This document shows positions 1 to 42,883 of a DNA stretch of 64,000 bases, piece by piece (the first letter of the stretch is position 1; each line of letters opens with the position of its first letter). A program made the position numbers and the translations under genes. This DNA comes from Sipunculus nudus (taxonomy: Eukaryota; Annelida; Sipuncula; Golfingiida; Sipunculidae), in contig CM049316.1 of NCBI GenBank assembly GCA_026874595.1, positions 69,863,676-69,927,675 on the forward strand. Direction: 5' to 3'. The notes below the pieces were generated by a model, which was given only the letters and a program-made list of their open reading frames with translations, was not told the origin of the DNA and ran no database searches.

Positions 1-30
1 TATCTTCTTTTATCTTCTTTGTCTTTGCAG
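1..30 (+). other. PCIF1: 3' end of an upstream PCIF1 intron (splice acceptor)
   Basis: A pyrimidine tract of TTTATCTTC-type repeats runs directly into TTTGCAG at 24-30, a strong 3' splice site. The exon therefore begins at 31, and the first part of the gene (at least a 5' UTR exon and its promoter) lies outside the window. Confidence 0.75.
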
Positions 31-50
31 ATTTCAATGGCAGATCCATC

Positions 51-15941
<15,891 letters not shown>

Positions 15942-17200
15942 CATACACACACATCTGCAGTCGCACACACAGACACAATCCATATCACTCCCGATGTATA
16001 GATTTACTTGTTGTTGCATGCTTGCTCATATTTGCATGAAATTTTAATTTTATTTATATAATTACTTGAGTAAGAGTAAGGAGACTTGTACAGGAATTTG
16101 TAATTTTGTTAAATTTTTGTCTGCCATCACAGCAGAACTCACTGAGCATCGTTTGCTGAGGATTAAATATTTCCAGGAATGGCAGCAGAGTTTGTCATGG
16201 GCATCTCATCAAATTAAAGGATCTGAAACATTGGGTGTTAGACCCGGTTTGAAGAGATCTTGGAAAAAGTAGCTTTTCACCTTACAATTCTTTACACCTA
16301 ACAGGTTAGACAGTCTTGTGCAGAATTTACAGCAGCATTGTTTCTCTCAACTTCAAGCCTTATTTTAAAAAAAATCATTCTTGCAAGTGCAGAACCTTAA
16401 ATGAGACACCTAACAATGATGCAAAGCCATCTCTGTGAGAGTGCTTTGTCCTAAATTGTGATTATTTTGAAATCTCAGTCAAGACACTCCCCATACCTTT
16501 TTGTTATGCAATGTTTTAAGGTAAATTTCTGGCAAAAACTGGTCAATTTAAAATCTATTCAAATTACAGTCGAGTAGGAAAATGCTCTGCTTTCTTTGCT
16601 GGCAACCCAGGTTCAGTCCTAGGGTTGCCTTGAGAGTGGGTTGTAGTAAACTGTCCAAGGTTGGTGGTTTTCTCTTGGTCTTCCACCTCTACAGACTACT
16701 GATTGCCACCATTTGAGCCATAGATGTGCCTCATATTAGTTATTATAACTAGTTGTACAATCCATGTAAAATAAATATTAGACCCCATAAAGTGAATATC
16801 ATTTTGAGCCTGTTACTGAGCTGTATCAGATGGAATAGGTATTTATGAAATTCACATTCATTTTCATATGCTATATGAATATTTTTGAAAATATTAATTT
16901 CTTCAAAGGTACTCAGTTTGAAGCAATCAGTAACAGCAAAATACTCTTCAGTGGGCCAGTATTAAATTGCATGTCAGTATTTCAAAAATATTTTTTCTCT
17001 GTTTTTCATGTGTCTAGTTTCATTATGACTTAAAATTGAATTTTAAATTTTGATTCAGTAAAAATTTTAAATTTAATTTTTAAACAATTTTGAAAATGAT
17101 TTTAATAGAATGGGTTGTTAAAGTGATGCTACCTTAAAAGATGTTGATATGGCTCTCATGAACCATTGGCTGCACTGACATACATCATCAACACATATAA
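15942..17200 (+). other. Probable PCIF1 3' UTR and flank
   Basis: This follows the PCIF1 stop. It is AT-rich with no further coding exon. The first clear AATAAA on this strand is at 16770-16775, inside the SINE copy. Whether that element supplies the gene's polyadenylation signal cannot be decided from sequence alone; another AATAAA lies near 19029. Confidence 0.4.
16560..16785 (+). mobile_element. tRNA-derived SINE, copy 2 (same family as 2672)
   Basis: It shares CCCAGGTTCAGTCCTAGG (the B-box region), TTGAGAGTGGGTTGTAGTAA, TATTAGTTATTATAACTAG and TTGTACAATCCATGTAAA with the copy at 2672. The 3' end supplies an AATAAA at 16770. It is more diverged in the head than copy 1. Confidence 0.75.
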
Positions 17201-18281
17201 TTGTATCCGCCAAAACAGAGTTTTGCGGATACTATGTTTTCAGCTGCACGCGGCCGCTGCCGCCGCGGCCGCATAGGTGTCCGGAGAACTCCTCCGTAAC
17301 CGCTGGGCGGAATTTTACGAAACCCGGGATTATGTTCGGGTCACATGTGAACTGCTGCGCCCCAATTTTGTTTTGACCTCTGACCTTTCCTCTGCGCTCT
17401 GCGTCCATTTGTGCGTCTGTTTCCACACATAAACCCACATATCTCGGGAACCGTTAGACCGATCAGGAAAATTTTTTTGCACAAATGTAGCCCTTGGAGA
17501 GCTTTATAACATACACAAAAAATGGTGGCGCCACCTGCAACCATGTTGCACAGTGTCCATCTGTTCGTCTGCCTTGGGTTAAAATCACTCATATCTCTGC
17601 AGTGACTACACCAATTCACCTGAAATTCGGCATGCGTACACATCCTGGATAGCTTTCTGATTTTATGACAGGTGGTGCCACCTACATTCACATTTATGCT
17701 GCAGACATCCAAGCTCATATCTCGGGAACTGTTTGACCGAGCAGGAAAATTTTTTTGCACAAATGTAGCCTTTGGAGAGCTTTATAACATACACAAAAAA
17801 TGGTGGCGCCACCTGCAACCATGTTTGCACAGTGTCCATCTGTTTGTCTGCCTTGGGTTAAAATCACTCATATCTCTGCAGTGACTTGACTAATTCACCT
17901 GAAATTCGGCATGCGTATACATCCTGGATAGCTTTTCTCATTTTATGACAGGTGGCGCCACCTACATTCATGTTTACGCTGCAGACATCCAAGCTCATAT
18001 CTCGGGAACCGTTTGACCGATTGGGCCAAACTTTGGCATGTGTGTCTGCCACGGGCTAAAATTACTCATATACATGTAGTGGTTTGACTTGTATACAACT
18101 TGGACGGCTTTCTGGATTTTGTGGTAGGGGGGGCAACCTACATACACAATTTGGCTGCAGACATCCATGCTAATATGCAACACTCTATTTCCCCTTGCCA
18201 CTCAATCCATGCCTCACTTCACCCGTTCCACTCTGATTTAGGCGGATACACGTAGTTGCTTGTCGACTACCCGTATTCTAG
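17201..18281 (+). mobile_element. Helitron2/HINE-like (pearl-like) non-autonomous element, copy 1
   Basis: The 5' end TTGTATCCGCC (17201-17211) has its inverted partner GGCGGATACA at 18241-18250. That partner is not at the 3' terminus: it is followed by a hairpin (GTAGT ... ACTAC) and CTAG at 18278-18281. Asymmetric inverted repeats plus a 3' hairpin and CTAG match the Helitron2/HINE group, to which the bivalve 'pearl' elements are usually linked (family knowledge; assignment is inference). The interior has about 2-3 tandem units near 278 bp. Each unit carries TGGTGGCGCCACCTG palindromes and a TCATATCTCGGGAAC block. There is no transposase ORF. The G/C-rich 17240-17270 segment differs from copy 2. 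Confidence 0.75.
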
Positions 18282-18309
18282 TTAGTACATCCAGATTTGG
18301 TAAATGTGA

Positions 18310-18630
18310 CACAAGTATTAACAGCCAGCATAGGAGGTAAATATTTATTAACAGCCATTATATAGGAGGAACATGTTTATAAACACCCAGCATATAGGAG
18401 GTACAGGTTTATTAACACCCAGCATATAGGTGTATGTGTATAAACACACAACATATAGGAGGCACATGTTATAAACCAGCAGCAAATAGGAGGCACATGT
18501 TTTAAACACCCAGTTTATGTGAGGTACATGTCTATAAACATGCAGCATATAGGAGGTACATGTTTATAAACATGTGGCATATAGCAGGTACATGTTTATA
18601 AATAAGCGGCATATAGGAGGTACACCTGTA
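18310..18630 (+). repeat. Minisatellite, about 30-31 bp unit
   Basis: Tandem degenerate units of the form AGGAGGTACATGTTTATAAA followed by CACCCAGCATAT, about ten copies. It directly follows the Helitron2-like element, which ends at 18281. Confidence 0.85.
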
Positions 18631-18639
18631 CACCACCTG

Positions 18640-20437
18640 TTTTTGTCATTGCACTAGCTCTATCATGTTCTGGAAAAAAAGAAAACATGCAATTATATTT
18701 AACTTGCCAAGCACCTGGTAGAGAATTTAACTTATTTTAATATAGCTCATTCTGTTAAGGCTTATGAAGTCAGTTGAGTCATTTTAAATCAAGTTAAGGC
18801 TGTAAATATTTGATAAATGGGTAGCATTTATGTACATGTACATTAACATTATGACACATGCAGGCTTGCTGTAATAATGTGTATTGTCTGTTGTCTGCAC
18901 AGTGCTTTTAAAACTTATCAGTGCAGCTTGCTTTGGGTTTTGGGCCACACATTGGCCTAAATGTTTCACTTTTGTACTCTTTTAATACATTTGCATATAG
19001 AAACTTGTGAGTATAAAGCTTGACATGTAATAAAAGTGCCACTTTCTGTTAAAGTTATATTTCAAACAACAGTAAGACCTTGTAATATATACTTTGTAAT
19101 CGTCTCCAGGTAAAGGTCATTCCTTGAGTGGGGTTTGTTGCTGTAGTGTTATTTAATTAAATAGTTAAACTCATATTAGAGGTGTAGATGTACTGGTACT
19201 CAATTTTGTACCTTGTTTAGGACATGCTATTTGACATTTCAGTTGTAATTAAGTCCAAATTATTTTTTTCATGAAAATGTATATAAAAACATGTACACAT
19301 AGACACATACAGTCCTCCTAACACAAAAGCTTACCACTTGTATTCAGAGTATTAGACCTTGGTTCAAAATACCATCAAAATCTTAAATTATAAACAGTAA
19401 ACTGTGCAGTGAAAGAATTAGTTGGCATAAGTTAGTGGCACATATTAAAGTTGCACCCTTTGTAAAAGATCTTGTATCCTTTCTTTAAAGGTTCATGTCA
19501 ATATTTTTGGATCAGTGATCTTTTCATACCTGTAAAGCTGTCAGAGATGGTTCATTTAAAAACGAGCAATTTTTCATCACCATTTGACCCAAATATACAT
19601 ACCCAGACAAGTAACCTGCTTGTCTAAAGTGTATTGCTGTAGTGTAGCTTCATTGTGTATCAGTGTATCAATACAATGTTACTTCTGATAGGCAAGAGTC
19701 TCTCTCTTTACCTCTAAATATGTTTTACTGCCTCTGATACTTCCTACTATAATTTGAAGATTTGGGTGTGGTCACAAAAAAAGTGTTATTCCACATTAAA
19801 GTTTGCCAGTACATGTGTCATAGCCACCAAATTCTACCTACAGATACATTCACACCTGGACGATGTCCTCGGAATACATTCATGTCCCATACCAGCACCC
19901 TTATCAAACCCTGGTTGGTTTATTCTTTTGGTTATTCCACATGGCTGCTATCAGAAGCTGCCATTTTGCATAGAGGCTAAAACCTGGATGTCACAAGCTG
20001 GGTGACGTAGATCAGAGTGCAGGGGTACGACTGCTGCTAGTATTTAAAAATAAGCAAATCATGAGTTTTCTGAATCCAGGCTGTCACTATCAAAGAATTG
20101 ACAAGTTATATATTGTATAGAGGTCCACATCTTGTGCAGATGGGATCAGTACACTGATCTCGCATGCACACTGAGATTCAAATTATATCATTATCATACT
20201 CATTAAACTTCAACATAAAGAAGTTTCAACCTCTCCACTAGTCATGTTTCAGATACAGTTAAGATGAAGTATGTTTATTTTTATAATTTTTGTGATTAAA
20301 TAATTTGGGATAAAACATAAACAGTAAACATGTATTGGTTGATCAAGTTGACATGGATGTAATACTGTGGTTGTCTTTAATATTCACAAAGCAGAAATTT
20401 AGTGATTTCTTCATTTTGATCATTTCGAAGGGTATCA
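18640..20437. other. Intergenic stretch without recognised features
   Basis: AT-rich sequence between PCIF1 and OSGEP. Short ORFs such as the overlapping pair near 19754-20005 have no family resemblance, no splice context and low-complexity composition. I see no gene, RNA gene or clear transposon here. Confidence 0.5.
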
Positions 20438-22350
20438 TTTTTAGCTCAGCTGACTATAAGTCATCTGAGCTATAGTCGTGGTCCATTGTCCGTCGTCCGT
20501 CCGTCTGTCCGTCCGTCCGTCCGTCCGTAGATGTGGCACGTTTTGAAACCGTAAGACCTAGGAATCCAAAATCCAGCATAATGTTAGATGTCCCCAAGAT
20601 CTCCTACCAAGCCGAAAATTGGGGCTTTGCGACTTTGTTCCTTTGAGATATTAAGGAAAAACCTCAATTTTTTATTAAAATCCTATTTTCACACTTCAGG
20701 ACTGCCTAATATCAAAACCACTCATCTGTTTTTCCTCATATTTACCATAAATATTCCTGTATATAGTTCCTATGTACATGCCAGAAATTAAGTCTGTAAA
20801 ATATAAATTCTTTAAGTTATGGGTCCAAACATAATGCATTTTGTAAAAAATCAGGAAAAATAATAACTCACTTAACATGAAAAATTTTGAAACTAGAGTC
20901 TATTTTCTCAAGTATATAACTATGTTTAATTAAGATTCAATAGTTTACCCAAAATTAGATCTGAATTTTGTAAATTTTTTAAGTTATTAGCATAAAAAAA
21001 AATTAGTTCCTTAAATTTTGCCCAACTTTGACCATGGCACGTTTTTTTCCTGTAAGCACCATTGATTTAATTTTCACAGCATGTAAACATAAATATTTAG
21101 TTTGTCTAAATCTGAAATTTGAAAATAAAAGCTTGAAAATTAAGCTAGTTATTGATTTTTTTTTCTGTAGTCACTTGCTTTGATTACAGATGCAGGGTCC
21201 CACTCCTGGTCACTGGAAGTCAGCTATGCCAGGGTTTCTGATTTGTTACAGTCACTTGGGGAGATCCCCTGCTGTGACAGGTGTACAGTTATTCTCATAT
21301 CACCACCCAAATAACCCCCCCCCCCCCCCGACCCCCCCCCCCCCCCCCCCCGCAAATCCAACCCACCAAGTGTGATGCAGTAATTGTTATTGTTTTCACT
21401 GTATCTCCTTAATTGTAATGCTGTTTCCACTCCGATATGCAAAAACTTTCCTTTAAAAAAAAATTCAAGGTGTAATCCAGAAGATGCAATGTTGTGTAAT
21501 GTAGCATTTTTAAAGAAATCAATTTTTCTTTTAAATGATTTTAACAAATATAATTGAACCCATCAGTATGCTTAAATTATCATAAAATATGAAGCACATT
21601 ATGGATAAATAAAAACACAATTAAAAAGTGTGAAATCTAAGTCAAGAATTATTTTTAGATATTTATTGTTTTGCAGCTTTAAAAGATATATTTTTGTGGT
21701 AAAAAATAAATAAACATTTGTATGCATGATGTGGTGTTATCTGACAAGATTGAGATTTATGATGATGCAATTGAGAATTATGAATCAACTTTTATATTCA
21801 GATATATATGTTAAATTGGAAATGTATAGAAATATAAACTTAAATTAGAAAATAATTGATGTGATAAAAAATGAGGATTTAATACAAACATTTGTTCATT
21901 ATTTTCCTGCCTCAGCAGAATTTGAGATCAGGCTTTTTTTGCCCTGTTTTATGTTGTTAATTAGCTATATTTCAACTGTATACATTTCATTAAAAAAATA
22001 CATATATTTAATAATTTATATTTTACAAAAAAATAGATTCAATTGAAAAAATGTGTAAACTACTGAAATGTCAACAGTTAATCGAAAAACCAACTAATGA
22101 TCATGGTAATAGTACAGATCATTTGTTCACAAACTGCTCACATGCTTTAGTTTCAACATTAGTAAATGCATGGTCAGGTCACAAAATATTTTTTGCAACA
22201 ATTTCTTGCTCATCAATACAAACCAATCATATAAACCAACCATGGCCTTTATTACCTCTTCCTCTTACACTTTATCTCCATTTGATATTATTTTTGATTT
22301 TTACCTTCAAGGTTAACGTCAGCTGAGCACAGTGACCCATAGGTCCCTTG
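20438..22350 (+). mobile_element. AGCTCAGCTGAC-ended non-autonomous element, long copy A
   Basis: The 5' end TTTTTAGCTCAGCTGACTAT is followed by a (GTCC)n tract near 20492-20527. The 3' end is GTCAGCTGAGCACAGTGACC then CATAGGTCCCTTG. AGCTCAGCTGAC and GTCAGCTGAGC are inverted repeats, the 3' one subterminal and followed by a GACC/GGTC palindrome. An inverted, closely similar copy lies at 39030-40672. Copy A is about 270 bp longer because of extra sequence between about 21190 and 21455. No ORF of transposase length is present. Confidence 0.8.
21190..21455. repeat. Insert specific to copy A, with a poly-C tract
   Basis: Copy B (39030-40672) reads straight from GTCACTTGCAG to TTCAAGGTGTAATCC. 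Copy A has about 265 extra bases here, including C runs at 21318-21352 interrupted by GA. No target duplication is evident, and the source is unknown. Confidence 0.6.
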
Positions 22351-22454
22351 TTTGTGATTGCACCAGAACCTTTATATTCAGAGCTCAGTAGTATATGTAT
22401 GAATCCTACAATACCTCATTAATTTGTGGTTTATCATTAACATGTGACTTTTGT

Positions 22455-23147
22455 CACAGTAGATATACTGTTGTTGCCTTTTTGTTTGCTAGGGTTTTAA
22501 CTTCCCGATATTCGCCAATAGAAAATAATCGCGAAAATGAAGCCCTCAGGAATAATTGGCCAATTGAATGTGTCCTTCATAATAGTGTAGCCAATATTTG
22601 TATGGGAATAGGCCAGAACAGTAAGAAATTTTATAATAAGTTACATCCATGCAGGTATAGGGAAAACGTTACCTTAAATTTGAACTAAACTACCTGTGCT
22701 GTGTCTACGGGCCCATCGTTATATGAGAAGAATATCACGAACTCATGACTCATTTTCATTTTATAATACACACAGGTATGGATTTATCAAAGATTTGATA
22801 TAGGTTCTAGTGAGATCGCGAAAATGAAACCCGCGCGTAACTTTTAAAATGGAGAAATTGCGAAATTTCTTCCTTGCGAATATGAAGCCAACCACAGTAT
22901 GTCCTGCGAGTGAGGCGTGTTTTATGATAATTAATGCTTGTATGCATGGGCCAGTTTCAATACCATGCACAGATTAGGTTGTCTCCAGAGGTGTGATAAC
23001 TAATCTGTTTGTGCAGATGCATCATCCTCTCTTGTTCATCTTAGTTGATGGGGCAGCTTATTCCCGAGGGCTTCATATTTGCAGTTATTTCATATTCACG
23101 AATATCTTGAAATTAAAACCCTCCCGAATGAAACGGTAACCACAGTA
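22455..23147. mobile_element. Cluster of TACTGTGGTT-ended MITE sequence
   Basis: ATACTGTTGTTGCC near 22457 and ACCACAGTAT near 22892 and 23138 are inverted ends. The interior carries TCGCGAAAATGAAGCC, GCGAATATGAAGCC and GAGGTGTGATAACTAATCTG. The last, and the run CAGATTA...GAGGTGTGATAAC, recur at 43100-43170 inside the related element at 42884-43268. Probably two nested or abutting copies. Confidence 0.55.
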
Positions 23148-23149
23148 TT

Positions 23150-24212
23150 AAATGGTAATTTATGATCATGACATTAAATGCTTCATCAATACATACAGTA
23201 ATATTTGAGCCATCCTGGTGTGTTTTAATTAGGTCTCTCTGTCATTAATTATTATTTTTCTGCTTGGGATATGGTTGCCTTAGGGGGGGGGGGGCAGGTT
23301 TGTGTATCATGATTGGAAGTAGTTGAATATATATGATATTGTGATCAGTTGATGAATTGATCTGTGGAAAAGAATAAAATTCAGAGAAAAGTTCTTGAAT
23401 TTTAAAGAGTTATTCAGAAAATCAAGTTCTGGTTATGGATTTGATTCATTTGTCAGGAGGGACACCTTATCCACAGTTATCAGAATTTGTGAGGAAAATT
23501 TGAGATATTTTGTAATTTTATCTTTTGTTTTGTTACAGTGTGTCAAATTCATACCCAGGACTTGGTTTTGGATAGATCTCTGATCTAAACTACCATATAT
23601 CAAAGTTATCAAAATTAAGTCATGTTCATATGATTTGTGAGGAAAAGACATCAAGTTATTTTGTAAATTTATATATATACTTTGTTGCAATAAGCCTGTT
23701 CAGTTGTGAAATAGATTTCTTTTGATATTTATGTTGACATCAAAAGCACATACTGTTTGTTGTATCATATATTTAAACTTTCACAAGAATTGATTATTGA
23801 ACCAAGAGACAAATTTGTATCGTCAGTTTAATCACAGGTACAATTACTGGTAAATTGAAGATATTGTTCATGAGTATATATCATATTTTATGTTACTGCC
23901 AACTTGTTGTATCAGAAATCTGATGTAAATTTTTTTCTACCTTTTTGTTTAATTTCTGAACAGTGTGACCCCAAAATTCCAAAAGCTTACAATTTATATC
24001 ATTTGTTATATAATTTTAAAAATCTCAGTTTATATTGTTTGTTGAATGTTTTTTATCCTTTCAGATTTTGGTAACATTGTTAACATAAATAATTAACTTT
24101 TTTATTACTTGAAGCACACCATTGCTGATTATATGTATCTTACTAGTTTTATCTTAATCAGTCTAAAAAAATATATGCTTTTAGTTTTAAATGAATCCTC
24201 AAAATGTTTGTA

Positions 24213-24246
<34 letters not shown>

Positions 24247-26040
24247 CAAATGCTATATTGAACAATGAAATAGTTGACTGACGTAAACAAAAAAGTCACT
24301 GCAAAAAAATTTTGTATTATATTGTTTGTATCAAATGGTTTTTTAATTCTAAAATAGTTACGGAGATGACTTCAGTTTAATTAATTTGTATGTTTGCTTC
24401 TGGTATTATCTTCATAATACTTCACCAATATACAGGACTGATAAACTAGTACGAACGTAAATCATAACGAGCACTTAAAAGTAATCCTGTCACACTAGAC
24501 ATTGTGGGAATAAAACCATCAAAGTGATGAAGAGATATTGTACGCACCAGTGGCTGCTGAATCATAAGATAATCATTACCAACAGTTTATATAATAAGCA
24601 TTTGATAAAATTGCCTGATAAGTATGGGACATCTCCGATTGCAATTTCTGATTTGGTCAGTTTTAACGATAGTTAGTGCTAAAAGGAGTACTTTAATGAG
24701 TAATTGAGTACATGACACCTTAACTTGAACAGGATACTCAAGTGTACATGTTTAAACAGCATAATATTGAAAAAAAACTTTTGTGGCAGTCTATTTCCTT
24801 GTATTATTATAGGACTTTAAAGCTGCACTGACATTCTGGTCAATATATAGTAGAGACTTGTTTTCTAATTCCTTGAAAGAAACCTGAGCTGTGACAGTCC
24901 AATTTGTGTATGATTTTCATCAGTATGCAAGTCTGTTAATCTTCAGTGTTGTAATTACAGCAAGAAATAGAGGTTTAGTCTGGCAATTTTTTAACTTGTT
25001 CCAGCATTGGTTGAAGTAATGTTGCTTATATGTACTGGATAGTGATTTACTGTTAAAGAAAATCAACTGTTTCAGATGTGTTTTAAATCAATGTGCCGTA
25101 GTTAATTTAGTGTTCAGGCAGCAAGGTTTGCTTTATTTTGTACGTTGCTTAATTACAGATGTGTTCAACACACTTGTTGATGGTTTGTTCATGTACCTTC
25201 ATGTCAAGAAGTCATTTTAAATTTGTATATATTTTTTTTCTGTGATTTTAGCTTGTTAACATGTTAAAAGATACTTTTGTTCTGTCAGATGCTAAAAAAT
25301 ATGAATCCATGATATCCAGTAAAACCTGAGTAATAAGGACAAAAGTGTTTTAAATGAATAGGTGGTCTTATCATACAGATCAGTTTATGAATTATAATTG
25401 TTATAATGTCGGTTCACTCTCTAAATAGACAGGTGTCTTTTTAACAAGTGGTCTTTTTAACAGGTTCCACAGTGTCCAGCAATAACCATAATTTTACACA
25501 CATATCCAAAACACGAACCAACCTGCAGAGAGAGAATTCAAATGAAAGAACTCTATTGTACCAGTGTTAGAGCAAATATATAATCACTGTTCATACTCAG
25601 TAATTCTAAAATCATCATTTTAACAAATAATAATTTTTCGTAATTTAGGATCAGGAGCTTAGAGAATGTGTGTCTGTAAAGATACTGGTTGATCTGGCAT
25701 GGTTTAGTGTGGATAATGTGAAATTCATTCTAAGTTTATCACTGAACTCTCATCTTAGTACACTAACTGAAAGTGTCCTCTTTTATCATGTAGTCTTGAA
25801 AAATTCAGTCTGGAAAGTAGTTTTGAGAGCCAGAGTTACTGATATAAATTTGCCACACTGCCATTTTGAATGATGGAACAGGGAAATCCCCCTTGTTACC
25901 TTGTTCATGCCTCTTTTTTCAGAATTTTAGCGGAACATGCGAGAAGTCATATCTTAATGCACTGCTCTTTGCTGATATATGTATATACATAAATTGAAAT
26001 ACATATAGTGTACATATATAAAGGTGAATATAAATTGAAA
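23150..26040. other. AT-rich intergenic stretch without recognised features
   Basis: No convincing exon, RNA gene or complete transposon seen. It contains a short (TA)n run at 24211-24246 and MITE-like phrases such as AAAACCTGAGTAATAAGGAC near 25320, too degraded to bound. Confidence 0.5.
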
Positions 26041-26049
26041 TATATAAAC

Positions 26050-26216
26050 CATGAAACCTCAAAGTAATGACCACCAATTGGACCTGGATAAAGTGGTATC
26101 AGTTTCAAGGTATTGTCTAAGTGAGATCTGATTGAAAGAGCAAAAATTTATTGGGACCGTAAGTGGTCATTACTTTGAGGTGGTTGTGAAACAGAGGTGG
26201 TCCGTAGGTGAGGTTT
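26050..26216. mobile_element. Small foldback MITE
   Basis: CCTCAAAGTAATGACCAC at 26057-26074 is the exact reverse complement of GTGGTCATTACTTTGAGG at 26163-26180. Outside it, ATGAAACC on the left and GAGGTTTTAAT on the right continue the symmetry loosely. Length is about 165 bp with no ORF. An (AT)n run follows at 26219-26240. Confidence 0.65.
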
Positions 26217-26835
26217 TAATATATATATATATATATATATAAAACTGTTAACTGGAATCCATGCCTGACCTTATTTGCACATTTTATATTTGTAACTGAA
26301 TACAGTTGACCTGTACACAATCAAACTTTGATACAGTTGACCTGTAAATAAATTACCCGCTTGCATTGAGCTTCTTAATGCTAGTTCATCATTGCTGTAC
26401 GAGATAAATTTAGAGGGAGCAAGGGCGTCACTCCTGTGATTGTTTTGTTGTGTTACCATTGGTGTACGCGTAGAAGACGTTAATTTATTGTTCATGGAAG
26501 TTTTATATGACAGTTGTAAATACACTTCATATATATATGGGCAGTGTGTTGTTTATGTACATTGGTTAATAAAAGGTATCAAGCATTTGTGTTATGTTAA
26601 TGAGTGCCTGAGTTTACAAATTAATTGTTTACCTTAGGTCTGTTCACCGGGTAGAGGGAAAGTCTATAATGAAGGGATGAACCACTACTTAAAGGGACCA
26701 AATCACCTATCTGACCTTTATAAACTTAAGGTAATCATCTGGAGCTTTTATAAAAATAGGCCAGAAAACGTGGATATCACCACACACAGGCTGCTTGTTT
26801 TGTTTATATCAACATGTTTATAATATGTGGGGGCC

Positions 26836-27690
26836 CACATGGTCATAATGCAGTAAATGAGACCGGTCTGTCCAATATGCACAGAGAAAGAAACCCAGAC
26901 TGTCTGTAAGGCACAGTGAATGAAACTAACGTGTCCATAATGCATAGTTAATGGGACAAGTCTGTCCATAATACAGAGAATGAGAAAAGTCTGTCCATTA
27001 TGAAGAGAATGAGATGTCCATAATGCACTATGAATGAGACCATGCAGTCTGTCCATAATGCAGAGTTAATGAGACCAGTCTGTCCATAATGCAAAGAATG
27101 AGAGAAATCTGTCCACAATGCATAGCAAATGAAACCAGTCTGTCCACAATGCACAGTGAATAAGACAGGTTTGTCCATAATGACACTGAATGAGACCAGT
27201 CTTCCCATAATGCATGGTGAAAGAGACCAGTCTGTCCACAATGCACAGTGAATTAGGTCTGTCAATAATGACACTGAATGGACCAGTCTGTCCATAATGC
27301 ATAGGGAGTGTGACCGGTCTGTCCATAATGACACTGAATGAGACCAGTCTGTCCATAATGCACACTGAATGAGACCAGTCTGTCCATAATACATAGTAAA
27401 TGAGACCAGTCTGTCAATAATGCACACTGAATGGAACCAGTCGGTCCATAATGCATAGTGAATGAGACCAGTCTGTCCATAATGCACACTGAACGAGTCC
27501 AGTCTGTCCACAATGCACACTAAATGAGACCAGTCTGTCCACAATGCACAGTGAATCAAACAGGTTTGTCCATAATGACACTGAATGAGACCAGTCTGCC
27601 CATAATGCATAGTGAATGAGACCAGTCTGTCCACAATGCACAGTGAATTAGACAGGTCTATCCATAATGCATAATAAAGGAGACCCAAAT
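26836..27690. repeat. Minisatellite, 30/31-bp unit, about 27 copies
   Basis: Tandem units of the form GAGACCAGTCTGTCCATAAT followed by GCACACTGAAT or the one-base-shorter GACACTGAAT, so spacing alternates between 30 and 31 bp. Because few units encode stops, long open frames of up to about 260 codons appear on the minus strand. The repeated WTDWSHS / MDRLVSF pattern is an artefact of the array, not a gene. Confidence 0.95.
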
Positions 27691-27991
27691 ACACACCTGC
27701 AGTGAAAAAAAGATTCAGCAGGTTAACTAACTCCATGAAATATCAAGAGTGCAGTGGTTATAGGCCTAACCTAGAGCACCTCTTCTTGAAAGTATATTGG
27801 AGTAAATGTCATGTACATAGGATTTAATTTAATATATACATATATATGCAGCCATCCTCCCTAAGAACAAATGCAGAATGTGGCTAGGTGTGCCTATACT
27901 GGTCTACACCAAAACTATCAAATTCCTACAATGACTCAGGACACGAGATCTGACTGTGACAGAACATGAACAATAAGTCAAACAATTCAGT

Positions 27992-27997
27992 TTTATT
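27992..27997 (-). promoter_or_regulatory. OSGEP: Candidate OSGEP polyadenylation signal (AATAAA)
   Basis: Read on the minus strand, AATAAA lies about 240 nt past the OSGEP stop and is followed by T/GT-rich sequence (TTGTTTGACTTATTGTTC). It is the first good signal downstream. The placement is inference without transcript data. Confidence 0.5.
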
Positions 27998-28235
27998 ACA
28001 TAAGAATAGTATTGTCATATGTGTGCAACAGTTCCTTCAGATATCACTTCAATACCTCATATATATTACTCTGCTGCAAGAAGAAATAAAGACTTTTCTG
28101 TATGTGAATACAGACATTTTATCGTCCGTTTTGGTTTTATATTGTCTCTGGTAAGATGCATGGATGATGAAGTTGCTGCCTGTGATCACACTGGATGGTG
28201 CTAGTAAATGATGATGTTCAAGAACTGCATCCTCA

Positions 28236-42419
<14,184 letters not shown>

Positions 42420-42883
42420 GGTAACAGTCTGGTAAATGACTTCTTATACCTGGAAAAATGTGACACCTGATGACATATAAAACGACTGACCCCAGGGTTA
42501 TGATGCTCAGCTGATCAGTTACACTGATGAACTCTATAACCAACTACTGATCCATGTTAAATGTTCTATCATTTCTATGTTTCATCACAAGATTTGACAT
42601 GCACTGTGTCTAAATGCTTAGGGGAGTTGATATGGGGGGGGGGGGGGGTGGAGGGGAGAGATAAGGGTATGTTCATCAATGTGATCATCCCTTCCCCTCA
42701 GTGAAACAGAAAATAAAGATTTATCTATTTGGAAATGAAATATATGAATAATAAGTATGATACACTTCGGTTCCATTTCTGTCTTTCTGCTTTATGGACC
42801 ATCATTAACAGATGAGTTATAAATAACTTGGAATGATCTCAGTCATACATCATGCACATGTCTCATATATATATATATATATA

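Noticed and set aside
17232-18201. Overlapping minus-strand ORFs in the Helitron2-like element (also 55196-56807 on +)
   Set aside because: The repeated SLDVCSVNMNVGGATCHK pattern comes from the tandem units; no transposase or helicase motifs.
26948-27736. 262-codon minus-strand ORF with repeated WTDWSHS-like motifs
   Set aside because: It is the translation of the 30/31-bp minisatellite. Neighbouring frames are equally open and show the same motifs shifted.
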